64,000 nt of DNA from Trichostrongylus colubriformis. Taxonomy: Eukaryota; Nematoda; Chromadorea; Rhabditida; Trichostrongylidae. Made by a program: the position numbers and the translations under genes. Of the stretch, positions 36,201 through 45,356 are shown piece by piece. A model generated the notes under the pieces. The model did no database searches. It had not been told where the DNA came from and worked only from the letters and a program-made list of their open reading frames with translations. The number at the start of each line of letters is the position of its first letter. The first letter of the stretch is position 1. The stretch spans positions 8,950,509 through 9,014,508 of the forward strand of contig OZ022257.1 of NCBI GenBank assembly GCA_963978905.1, in the 5' to 3' direction.

Positions 36201-39200
36201 GGTACGGTTTGCATGGTACACAGCCTTTTCCGTTCCATTCGGAATCTGTGCGAAAGTACAGCTCCAATTCCAAAGTTTGAAGCGTCTGCGGCAACAATGA
36301 TGGGAAGCTTGGGATCGTAGTGCGTCGAGAAGTAGATCTGACTTGAGTGTCGCTTTGATGCGGTCAAATGAAGACTGACACTCCGGTGTCCATGCGTAAG
36401 TAGTCTCCTTCCTGGTGAGAGCGTCCAGTGGAGCCCGTAGATTGTGTAGATCCCTCACAAAAGACCCGCAGAAATTGACCAATCCCAGAAATGCGCGAAG
36501 TTGTGTGACGTCCTTCGGCGGTGGCATCTTGTGGATTGCGTCGATCTTTTGAGGGTCCGGGCGTGAATTCTGGCAAACGGCCAGACAGTGAATTCGTGAT
36601 AAACTCTGCCGACGTGGTGGGAGCTGTCGACGGGCTGGACCCCACCGTCGAGAACATCCCTCTCATCTCCTCCATAACTGCTCGAAGCATCTTCTGCTGG
36701 GCTTGTGCTTGAGCGTCCAGGATGGCTTGTAGAGTCTTCGCATCCATGGCAACACGTCGAGAATCCGGTAGGTTGAGAGATGCGGTGCGCGGTCGTCGGC
36801 GTTGAATTCGTTGTTGGCGGTGAGTAGAGAAGTCCTGATCGCCAGATGTTGTGGAGTGCCGGAGAGCGAGACGATGCAGAAGTCGTTTATTAGTCGAACG
36901 AACAAGTGAACTGAGAATTAGAACAATGGCGGGTTTATATACCCTGAAGGCCTGGTCAAATCCTTAGTTAAACAACCTATAGGCACGATCAAATCACAGG
37001 CTGTAAAGGTCAAACGATACCAAAGTGTGCACTAAATAAGATCATCCTTATTCACCGGGAAGGCCTACAACACCTCATATCGGTCCAGTCGCAAAAAAGT
37101 TACAAGTGAAAAACCCAAGTGATAAACCATTTGGTCGAGGACTTTTGAGAGCTACTGTATATCACATTTCCCTTTTAAACTTTGGACTCTCAGCTTGCGA
37201 AATTTCTTCGGTCACTGTCTACCCCAACGGTTACGAATCCCTCGCCAAACAGACCATTACGACCCCCTTGTCGAGGATTTCTCGACGGAGGCTTGACCCT
37301 GGTGCCACCTGCACCTTGGTTGCTCCTATGCAAAGAGAAAGGGCTCGTTCACAACCAAGAAACTCTTCGCCTTCTTGAAGGCAGTGGTGGAGATTGTCAG
37401 GGCCCAATATAAAAAGATATGGCACTATTAAACCAGAGCTACCCCACCACCTCTCCTACCGATGTGGTCGAAGAGGTGATTTTTGGAAACTTTCCGATTT
37501 GGCTGCAAACCTCTGTCCGGGGTAATTCGACCCGTAGAACACGATGATATTCGTTTGGCACGAAACTGCTTGGTGCCTGCGCCATAGGGGCCAACGTCAC
37601 TTCATTTTGGGGCCGCCGCCTGTAGTGCAGGCGCCAAGCAGTTTCTTGCCAAACGATGTCATATTCGTGTTCTACGAGTCAAAATACCACTTGGGACAAA
37701 TTTTGAGTCAGTTCGGTGATTCACCCCATTTTGGCGCCGGCGCCTGTGGCGCAGGCGCCATGCGGTCCCGCCCAAAAAAATGTCATATTCGTGTTTTACG
37801 GGTAGAAATACCCCTTGGTAGAAGTTTGCAGCTAAATTGTAGGGTTTTCCGAAAATCACCTCTTCGACCACATCGGTTGGAGAGGCAGTGGGGTAGCTTT
37901 TGGTAAATAGTGCCAAAGATAATTCAAGTTGGGAAAGTTTGGACTTACCAGTACAAAAGTGAAGAAAAACGGAATGGGGCGAAAGAGTAATAAGATCACC
38001 ATCCCAGCTTCAACTTCGAAAACTGTTAAAGACTCTGGTAAAGAAATGGGCTGGCTGCGTCAAGACAAGTGGAAGCTGTTGAAAAATATTGCCTTTGTAA
38101 ATTCATGGAGGGGGGGGGCTCCTTTTTCATCGGAAATTTAGCCACATACGTCGTTCTGAGCCCATAGCAATCATTTTGAGGGTCACTTGAGGAGTTCTTT
38201 GATTTATATTACCTATACCGCTAACTTTAAGTAAATTTCTTTCAGCCTGTAGCATATTTTACTGGTTTATATAAACGTGATTGTTGTAATGTTTAGGTAG
38301 CTGTTCCGGCTCTCACTATGCTCGTGCCTATTTCAATGTTAACGTACGTTTTTGGCACGTCAAATAACACTCATCGAGGTAAATACTACTGACCATCATA
38401 CATCATTCATGGTGAAGATAATGATATTGGTTTTGTCTAACTATTGGCGACACTTAAGTCCAGAATTGAAGATAGAAACGAAAACAATACATGAGGCAGT
38501 GAAAAGTGTATTTCCACGTTATACTGAAATTGTATCCAGCAGTGCCTTTTCGCATGTAATCCACATTGAATGCTGAAATGATTGTATTGTGACAACACAT
38601 GCAGATCCTTGTAAAAGGAATATCCATTCACAGCGGCGAACGGGCACAACCATGAATCACAAAACCCATCATACATGTAGACCGTGATGCAGTTGCAGCA
38701 CCCAAAATCATATGCTGATATCAATGGCTTCCCACTGGTCAAGTATTCAATGCTCAAAAGTTTTAGAGAATTGGAGTTCACACAACCAGAGTTTGTATAG
38801 ACTCTCGACCAAAAGTTTCGACTCTTAATGGATTGCCCGTCACCAAGTGCACTACCTTACATGTATAATTTGGTGTTAACTACCCGGCGAGCTCTGGTGG
38901 TATGGAAGCACTCGATAGACGGTTAGGGCAAGGGAAGATCCAGTTTTCGGTATGGCATACCACTGGTGTAGTAGTTCCTTCGAAGCAAGAAAATCTCCTC
39001 ATTGTACATCCTGTTCCAAATTGCCACTGGGCACTATTTCACAGGGTGTTTCAAACGAATCCTGCCTTATGTATACACGAGAAAAATGTAAAACTTTGTA
39101 CGAATGTTATATTAACTGCCCACCTCTTAAACCTGACCTTAGACACTGTAAATGCACAAATTTCAGATTTTGGAAATATGGCATGCGCCCTGGTTGGATC

Positions 39201-41089
39201 ACACGGCTTTGTAGCCGCACTGTCGTTGGTAATGTGCAACGAGCCTTATAGAAAATTCGCTGTCAGTCCTTTGATAAATCGTGAGTTCCTTTGTGTAATA
39301 TAAGGTTTGCACCAACTTTATCGACCATAAATATGATTTTGTGAATGTAAGAAAGTGACCGACCTGGTGGAGATAGCTATGTCAGAAATAATATTGCAAG
39401 GCCTTTGAAGTCTAGAAATCAGATGTATATCGTCAGGTCAGGATTTCGCATCACGGTCTCGCATTTGCGACACCATCGGCGCCGCAGCCAGTTGGGACCC
39501 ATTCTGAACACGATGGGCTGGTAATGTGAAAGTCCCCCAGAGAAACAATACCCGTATACTTCAAACAGAGTGAGTATGGTACTATCACAGTGAGGGAGCA
39601 TGCTACTGTGAACGCCATTTTTATCTAAGCCTTGGAAGCGGAAGGAACCCATTCCTCCCTCCACTGAAGCTTAGGCAAAAATATACGCTTTAGTGCGTAG
39701 ACTCACATCTGCGAGATCCCTCAAAATCATTCAGTTGTGCAACTTATTGAGATGCTCCCTCCCCCACCTCTGCTCATTGCGATAGCACCTAGGATAAATA
39801 AAAACACAGTAAACACATCACACTTCAAGCACATTGAACACTTCAAACACTTTGGAGGCACAATGCACTGATCCTCGCCGGTCGTCGTGTTTAGTAAAGA
39901 TTCTGGGGATGTTCAAAGAAATCGGAGATAACCTTCAGAAACCCTGAAAATGAGGCCTTCCCGACTCATTGGACTAGATCATGGTACAGAAATGGGCGCT
40001 TGCAGAAGTTTCTCCTTGAAGTTATTACCAAAAATCCAGCGATACTATATTGGGTTGAGTAGTATGAAGCTCCGGCCACTTTTTTATTCTCTGTGTTTTA
40101 CAACGTTCTCTTCACCTCTCGACAAAGCTTATATGTATAAAGATGAAACTCTACTCAGGATGAAACTAAAATAGTCGAATTATCGCGAACTGTGTTTTTG
40201 AACCTCAAACTACATAAAGCAGTAAAAATACTTTGAACAAAGCATATACAGAATCTAATGCATACAAAACACGAAAAGTAACAGCAGCAATAACGTAATA
40301 CCTATTTACATTATTCATTACGTTTTCATATAGCAGAAAATAGTGCAGTGAAAATTGCAAAAGGCGTTGACCCACAGAAAAAAGAAATAAACAATCAGAG
40401 AAAGAGAAACATGAACATAATACAAACTCAAACGCTGGATTGGGTGCGAGGGTTGATAACAGCAAGGTGTGGAACTTGGTAGTGAAACAGCGACCCCCTC
40501 CCCCCAACACTAAAAGTCGCTCAAGCAGCACGCGTCTCCGGTTACCATCCTAGTTTATCCGAATTTTATTCAGTGAATTATTTATTCGAGCGCAAAGCTC
40601 TAGCGGGAGATGTACGCAATCACACGCGAAGAAGGACTGGCACTCGCCACGCCGTTTGTCGCGTGCGGCCGCGCGAAATCCTGACTTGACGATACACGCC
40701 TTTGAAAATCTATTTTGGATGGTGCATATTCTTGTCAGTGAGTGTTGTCGCATCATCTAGCCTACGCAATGATATCTGTAATAAAGCTCGTTTCTTATCC
40801 CAGACATGCCTATACATTTGAAAATGTCGTAAAGTTGACGTGGACGGTTTGCCTAGGTACCGCAATGATAGTGCTGGTGGCAGAATTTTTTGGCATAGGT
40901 CAGCTAAGAGCAATAGTTCGCTCAAGTGTTCTCAACTATCTCCAGTTTCCCAAAAAATTTACTGTGAAAGAAAAAAACTAGTTGTTCTCCAAGTTAACGT
41001 GCATGTTTTCAGTATGGAGGCGAAACAAACCACAAATTCGGATTATTCTACCGGACTTCACTCGTTCTGCTCATGATCAAGCGTTTTAG
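30220..41089 (+). CDS. Seven-transmembrane chemoreceptor, Srh family (complete, six exons)
   Basis: Exons 30220-30625, 31163-31272, 32685-32909, 38297-38378, 39167-39280 and 41013-41089 total 1014 nt, giving 337 codons plus TAG, with every junction in phase; this is the usual length for the family. Exon 1 starts MIECDNFDLEDGFYLYLMHS and holds three helices, including MGAYKWYPLTYQF and PIPMGYPGA, then CILNLFNYRCH and PNHHFLKINR. Exon 2 is helix 4. Exon 3 holds helix 5 and the cytoplasmic MSQKTRQMQRRFLV motif diagnostic of Srh. Exon 4 is helix 6 (VAVPALTMLVPISM), exon 5 helix 7 ending CNEPYRKF, and exon 6 the tail NKPQIRIILPDFTRSA. Srh proteins are nematode G-protein-coupled receptors of chemosensory neurons; the ligand is unknown. 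Intron 3 (32910-38296) is inflated by nested transposons. Confidence 0.9.
30745..30930 (+). repeat. About 190-bp dispersed repeat, copy 2 of 3
   Basis: This copy lies in intron 1 of the chemoreceptor gene, matching 29290-29480 from ACTCCGAAACAGAAA to CGTCCCTGACCACGTGACTG. A deletion removes about 10 bp (GTCAGCCGGC) relative to copy 1. Confidence 0.75.
31700..32120 (+). repeat. Dispersed repeat in chemoreceptor intron 2 (partner at 14010-14470)
   Basis: Shared blocks include GGAAGATGCAAAGAAATGA, TTCCGAGTTGTCCGCTGTAG and the final CCCGGTGTCTTT. The central parts diverge. No coding content. Confidence 0.6.
32940..33250 (-). pseudogene. Mariner-type transposase N-terminal relic
   Basis: On the minus strand the frame ending at 32950 reads GVIYYEWSWGTKATDA, then DKPRTRRPHADD, the HTH_48-type DNA-binding region and the conserved KPR-GRP-like linker of mariner transposases. 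After the linker the similarity continues in another frame (AVRAYPETTMRELAE), so there is a frameshift. No catalytic domain follows. It is GC-richer than its surroundings and lies in intron 3 of the chemoreceptor gene. Confidence 0.65.
33575..33945 (+). repeat. Dispersed repeat, copy 1 (partner at 44880-45215)
   Basis: Shared blocks are GCATGAGGATTTCAT, ACATTCTCA-TGAATACAAACG, TAGCACCAG, GGTTTCGTTGCGG-TCGCGT and ATGCA-GAGGT. Both copies are in the same orientation. It abuts the truncated left end of the split MITE at 33946. Confidence 0.65.
34221..34446 (-). repeat. 3' LTR of the gypsy element
   Basis: Begins TGTTGTGGAGTGCCGGAGAG and ends GGCCTACAACA on the plus strand. Preceded by CCTCA, the target duplication. 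The purine tract lies immediately inside at 34447-34456. Confidence 0.93.
34467..36545 (-). pseudogene. Gypsy pol remnant: reverse transcriptase tail, RNase H, integrase
   Basis: The frame 36527-34467 (686 codons) starts at PPPKDVTQLRAFLGLVNF, the connection region after the reverse-transcriptase palm. RNase H follows (about 60-165) with EKEALALIFAVQKFHRFIHG and RTDHKPL, but residues 70-98 are in the wrong frame, restored by a second shift, so its first catalytic aspartate is lost from this frame. The zinc-binding part ends in NCTTC near 343. The integrase catalytic triad is present: D372 (HADFAGP), D426 (TDNGTQF) and E462 (QSNGQAE), giving D,D-35-E. The C-terminus is basic and proline-rich. 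The region upstream to 36545 extends the same frame (DPQKIDAIHK) to the deletion junction with gag. Confidence 0.9.
36546..36747 (-). pseudogene. Gypsy gag N-terminal remnant
   Basis: An ATG at 36747 opens MDAKTLQAILDAQAQAQQKM, then LSGRLPEF, a start typical of nematode gypsy gag proteins. After LPEF the sequence jumps into the reverse-transcriptase end, so about 65 gag codons remain. The gag frame runs out of phase with pol and stops at 36364, so no gag-pol fusion protein would be made by direct reading. Confidence 0.75.
36847..37072 (-). repeat. 5' LTR of the gypsy element
   Basis: 226 bp, matching 34221-34446 except for C/T differences in CTTAGTTAAAC and CATCCTTATTC. Followed by CCTCA target duplication at 37073-37077. 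Confidence 0.93.
37420..37915. mobile_element. Non-autonomous DNA transposon with about 60-bp inverted termini
   Basis: The termini are TGGCACTATTAAACCAGAGC on the left and the complement TGGCACTATTTACCAAAAGC on the right, followed by matching CTACCCCAC and CCGATGTGGTCGAAGAGGTGA. The six bases AAGATA flank both sides. The interior has repeated and inverted blocks around GTCATATTCGTGTT and GGCGCCTG-GCAGGCGCCA. Related interior sequence occurs near 59880 (GCCATATTCGTGTTC). No ORF with a transposase motif. It lies in chemoreceptor intron 3, just downstream of the split MITE. Confidence 0.8.
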
Positions 41090-41325
41090 AGGACACATAC
41101 GATGATCAGCTAAATTTCAAGTGCAGCATCTTTCTGGTGATCTCTGAAGGACTTTGGAAATTAAGTGTACTGTTTACCATCGTCGCGGATAAAGAAATTC
41201 TATGAGACCACATTTTGATTGCCGTGAGGAACCACTTTTTGGGAGGCAATATGAGCTGCGTTTATTGCGTTGAGAGCGTCGGGGTGACTCAGAAGGATGT
41301 GCTTTCACTCATATACACATGGGTG

Positions 41326-41544
41326 TATATCGTTAGGACAGAAACGTCGCGTGGCCGTGTTCGGCACGGGACGGGTGGTACGAGCTATGCGCGCCGTATT
41401 ACTTGAGTCCTGAAGCGATTACGCCTAGAATGAGGCGTAGAGCACTGCCATCGCTTCAAGACCCATCCAATACGGCGCGCATAGCTCGCACCATCCCGTC
41501 GCGTGCCGAACACGTCCACGCGACGTTTCTGTCCTAACAATATA
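41326..41544. mobile_element. Foldback element of about 215 bp
   Basis: The left half ATAT-GTTAGGACAGAAACG, TCGCGTGG, GTGTTCGGCACG, AGCTATGCGCGCCGTATT is mirrored by the right half down to CGTTTCTGTCCTAAC-ATAT. The loop is about 60 bp and itself partly symmetrical around GAAGCGATTACGCC and GGCGTAGAG. A related GC-rich block (CTATGCGAGCCGTACTG) occurs near 20730 inside the transporter gene. Confidence 0.75.
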
Positions 41545-41769
41545 ACACATAGCGCTCCCATCTTTACAAAATCAATACTTTTGGAGTAGCCGTCTTCATT
41601 ATTTCAGCATTCAAATATCAGAGGTTACGATGAGGGGGGGGGAGGGTTTCACATGGGTACTCTGCTGATTCGATGAGGGCACACCGTAGGAATCCGAATC
41701 TATGTGATACGTAGGATTGGGACGCAGCCAGCGGAGTCGTCCACGAAGCTCTTCTTCCTAATTCCTTAT

Positions 41770-41995
41770 GAAATCACTTTACTAGATACTGTACCAAGCA
41801 GAAACACGAGTAGAAGAAGAAATTCTCTTTGCTCCAAAGCAGAAACCTATAGACTTGGAAAAAAGCCGCTCGTTTGAATTCCGGCCGAGCAACATTTGAA
41901 CAGCCGTGGGCGGGCACAGCGCAGTTCAAACTTTCGCGTCCAGTGTTATTTTGCTTTCCCCCACCCTGCGTCTCTGTCCAAATGACCTTTTTGTC
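41770..41995 (+). repeat. About 190-bp dispersed repeat, copy 3 of 3
   Basis: This diverged relative of 29290-29480 has GCTCCAAAGCAGAAAC, TTTGAATTCCGGCCGAGCAACATT, GCAGTTCAAACTTTCGCGTCC and CCTGCGTCTCTGTCC. It begins about 680 bp downstream of the chemoreceptor stop codon. Confidence 0.65.
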
Positions 41996-42589
41996 GCCAA
42001 TTTACTCCTGGAGCCCGCTACGTCCTCGCCCGTGAGCGCTCCATCCCTAGGCCGTCAACTTGAGAAGCTGCATTTATTTAAAGAGGACACTTATTGGGCA
42101 AAGACAACATAAATATATGGGTAACAGAAGTACTTAAAATTCCGTGGAAATTCCGTGGACGATCCCTTCAAGTCACATCTTGTCATGTTTGATGTGTTCT
42201 TAGGTTTTTTTACTTGGGCTCACTATACCATAAAATCTGTTTCACAGTTTACCGTAGCTATCAGCTCCTAGCTGCTTATACGAAGATGGAACAGCGGAAT
42301 CGCTCCCACTCGTGTGCTCAGTGGGCCAGATCTCGTTAGTCAATCTTGCTACTGCTACAGCAGCGCATAATACGCCAGGATCATCAGTATTGACACTGAG
42401 GTGATCGTTTGGTTCCTGTTGTCGTTTACAGGAAATGGGTATGCAAATGGCAGTGCTTCGCAGATGAATTGATCAATTATGCGGTTAACACTAAACTTTG
42501 CCCTTCCAAAATGATGCTCCAGTGACCTTCGACACAATGAAACCGTTCTCTTTTCATTCCACTCTTATGCAGCCGCCAAGAGCACTGCT
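41996..42589. other. No gene recognised
   Basis: Ordinary intergenic DNA with short open frames on both strands and no recognisable motif. Confidence 0.4.
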
Positions 42590-42955
42590 AGACTAGAATA
42601 TTTTCATGTTTGTGGAAATTGGGAAAGCTGGAATGTAAACTTGCTTCGTATCCTGCTCTAGAATGGTAGCCAAATATCTTGAAGCCACAAGCTCCTACAC
42701 TCTCTGAAACTCCGAAAGGGGTGAACATAAAGGACTGAAGGAATCTTGTGAAGATAGTGACATTTCAAGCCAATGAATCTTAGAGGAGTCGGTCACGAAA
42801 ATCTGAATTCTTCCGTTTCCCATATATTGATTCGCAATTTGCTTACATAGTGACGCATGCAAAGTTGCATGAGAAAAAAAACCCAACCGAGACAGAGCTC
42901 CTCAAGGCGATGGGTCACGGCGTGGGATGTGCGAGGGTTACTGTGTTATAGAAAC
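42590..42955 (+). repeat. Partial copy of the long repeat (matches 10320-10700)
   Basis: Shared blocks include GGAAATT-GGAAAGC, AAAGGGGTGAA-ATAAA, GGAGTCGG-CAC-AAAAT, TGAATTCTTC-GTTTCCCATA and GACGCATGCAAAGT. It ends where the minisatellite element at 42955 begins. Confidence 0.7.
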
Positions 42956-44600
42956 GCTTGCTTTGCTATCACAAAAATAGGTCGGATCATGGAGATCGCA
43001 GTATCAAGAGAAGTGCACCATTTCTGGAACGCAAGGCAACTCGGCGGTCGATACATCGGTCAATGATATCAGAACATAAACAAAATATGTTTACCCAATG
43101 GCACTGATCATCAAACGCTTTTGCTAAAGCTGTCGTATAGTGGTAGCAAGCGATGTAAAGGATTTCATCCCATCCAGTTCCGAACGGATCTTATCAGCCA
43201 CTGTGAGCCGTTATCAGTTTCACTAAGGCCCCTGTACCCAACAATACCATTGAGGTCTCGTAAACTACAATGCCTGCAAATGTGAACATCCCACTGTTAG
43301 CCACAAAAGCGCAGCGGCCTTGCTGACATTTCCCTTTTCATGCTCTTTATCGAATCTTATCAACCGTTATCAGACTAAATCACACGCCATCAATGTCCCC
43401 GTCCCACCTCTCAAAACACCTTTGAGTGTCGGGACTCTAGGATCAACCCGAAAGACGAAACAGATTCGACGACTCTAGCTTTTTACGCTCCTTATCGAAT
43501 CTTATCAACCGTTATCGAGCTGGATCACCCACCACCAATGTCCCGGTCCCAACCCTCAAAACACCTGTGAGTATGAACGCTCCAGGATCAATGTGAAATG
43601 CGAAACGGATTCGACGACTCTAGTCTTTTTACGCTCGTTATCGAATCTTATCAACCGTTATCAATGCGGGTCACCCACTGTTGGCACGTTGGCACGTTGG
43701 CGACATTGTGTCCCGATGCTGGGACGCACGTTTTCTGCCGCGTGGGACAATGCGTCCCGATGCTGGGATGCAGCACAGAAAACTACTTTTTTCAACTAAT
43801 TTGAAATCAACAAATAGTTAACTTTGATCAACATGCACAAGGGTGTCTAGGATCAAAATGGTACACTTATGTCTTTTCAACAAGTTTTTTTTTCATGCTT
43901 TGTATCGTCATTCAGCACAGGTATGTTATCATCGCTGTCGAGCGACAGGTCGTTAAAACTAGCATTCAGCTCTGTGAAGTTGTCGCAGAAATCCATAGTC
44001 AGTTAGGAGAATTGTAGCCATTCAATTCTTAGTCAAGATACTTATACTGGCGAGACGTCGATTTTTTTTTCACATGCCCATCACCTGGTTAAGCTTTCCT
44101 CATAACTACCAACTGCAATAATCTCTTATTCAAGCCAACAAGAGGTATCTAAAATTTCGCAGCGCTCACTACTTTGTATTAGCGCTCGAGATACGCGCGA
44201 AATTCAGCGGGTGCGGAAAGGTAATATTCAAAACCCCAATGCTGGGACACAGTTCTCGGTATAGACGAGCGCGGCATGTACCGCGTGGCAGACACGCGAA
44301 AAATTGCGCGGTTAATGCCCCCGTCCCAACCCTCAAAACACCTGTGAATTTCGGCGTTCTGGGATCAACCCGAAATGTGAAACGGATTTGGCAATATTCG
44401 CCTGAGGCTCTTTATCAGCCCTCATCAGCTCTTATCAGAACCGTTCCCCCACCGTTAGTGTCCCCTCGCCACACCCCACCTTACCTGGGAAAATCAAGGT
44501 TCCAGCTTTACTGCGACGCGAGATATGAATTTCGTGACAAACAGACACACATACGGACAGACAGACATACTTAGCGGATTATATATAGTAGGATTATGTT
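42955..44600 (+). repeat. Minisatellite-bearing element, copy 1 (partner at 61175-62640)
   Basis: The head CTTTGCTATCACAAA with a diverged leader is followed by about 146-bp units marked by TTATCAACCGTTATCA, AATGTCCCCGTCCC, AAAACACCTGTGAGT and CGAAACGGATTCGACGAC. It ends with CCAGCTTTACTGCGACGCGA, GATATGAATTTCGTGACAAA, a CAGACA-rich stretch and ATTATATATAGTAGGATTAT. Head, unit and tail are all shared with the partner, so this is one mobile or duplicated element and not a simple satellite. The array is interrupted at about 43680-44300 by another sequence with repeated GTCCC-ATGCTGGGAC motifs near both edges. The element class is unknown. Confidence 0.75.
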
Positions 44601-44879
44601 ACATTATATTATACATTATATTACAATTATATATTACTATGCTGATTCCATTCAATACGCTTCGTTGTTTTTGTTCCATCCCCATGTGCCTGTCGAGAAT
44701 AGGTCGGTAGGCACAGCAGTCAATTAGGCAAGGTCAGCCCACATGCTAAGGGGGGGGGGGTGGGTGGTGCTAGGGAGGTGCGAGGTGGATGCGAGGCAAA
44801 GGTGCTAAGGAGCACAATAGTACAATATCTGTACAATAGTCATGCACCCGTGGGAGGGCGAAAAGCGCAGTTTCTCTGT

Positions 44880-45215
44880 GGCATGCGCCACGCATGAGGA
44901 TTTCATCCACATTCTCAATGAATACAAACGTTTTCCCTGTAGTGGCCGCTAACACCAGATTACGTACTTGCGATCTTAGTAAGATATGAAATAAGTCCAT
45001 ATCAGATAACTTTTCGTCTCCATCCCATTGTTTCTGGAATGTCCAATGGCGGTGGTACCCTTTGATAGATATCGATTTCCACGGTCAATTGATGAACTTC
45101 GGAGGTGCCTCTGTACGTGCTTTCGGTGTCAGCGGGCCAAAGAAAGGGCTATTAGCGATGGCTGGTTTCGTTGCGGATCGCGTCATGCATGAGGTTCCCA
45201 TGATGATTAATTTAA
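44880..45215 (+). repeat. Dispersed repeat, copy 2 (partner at 33575-33945)
   Basis: Contains GCATGAGGATTTCATCCACA, GAATACAAACGTTTTCCC, AACACCAG and GGTTTCGTTGCGGATCGCGTC in the same order as the copy in chemoreceptor intron 3. Confidence 0.65.
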
Positions 45216-45356
45216 CTTAGTTTCGGTTCGCACCCAATTAGTCAGTTTTATCATTTCTTCCCTCTTACTTTAGACCATCAGCCTGAGCAATTCTGTTGAC
45301 CATTACCTATCTCGACGTTTACGACCCCCCTACTACGGACCAAGTACGACCTCCCG

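Larger units (their letters stand above)
34221..37072 (-). mobile_element. Ty3/gypsy LTR retrotransposon, internally deleted, recent
   Basis: Two 226-bp LTRs (34221-34446 and 36847-37072) with TGTTGT...ACAACA ends differ at only two positions by eye. The target site CCTCA is repeated directly outside both ends (34216-34220 and 37073-37077). On the minus strand a TGGCGATCAGGAC primer-site-like sequence starts 2 nt inside the 5' LTR (36847-37072), and a purine tract AAAGGGGAGG ends at the 3' LTR. The interior (about 2.4 kb) holds a gag start joined to the end of the reverse transcriptase, then RNase H and integrase; most of gag, protease and the catalytic reverse transcriptase are gone. It cannot be autonomous. 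It sits antisense in intron 3 of the chemoreceptor gene. Confidence 0.93.
33946..37160. mobile_element. Truncated Tc1-like MITE split by an LTR retrotransposon
   Basis: 33946-34220 and 37073-37160 together match the intact MITE at 24116-24622 from GAATTTACTACAAGACC to the right terminus GACTTTTGAGAGCTACTGTA. The left terminal repeat is missing. The LTR element sits between the two halves with a 5-bp target duplication, so the MITE is older than the LTR element. Confidence 0.85.

Noticed and set aside
38902..39303. 133-codon open frame from 38902
   Set aside because: Only its end (39167-39280) is a real exon of the chemoreceptor, entered by a TTTCAG acceptor; the upstream part is intron read-through and lacks membrane-helix character.
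40742..40981. Hydrophobic 79-codon frame in the last receptor intron
   Set aside because: It has a plausible membrane segment but no splice sites fitting the receptor phase, and the six-exon receptor is already complete without it.
43080..44600. CRISPR-like regular repeats
   Set aside because: Units are about 146 bp, diverged and directly tandem without unique spacers, and the genome is eukaryotic; this is a minisatellite.
44770..45000. Minus-strand frame with VLAATTGKTFVFI resembling a nucleotide-binding loop
   Set aside because: The resemblance to a helicase Walker A motif is superficial (no GxxxxGK spacing), and the partner repeat at 33575-33945 does not keep the frame.
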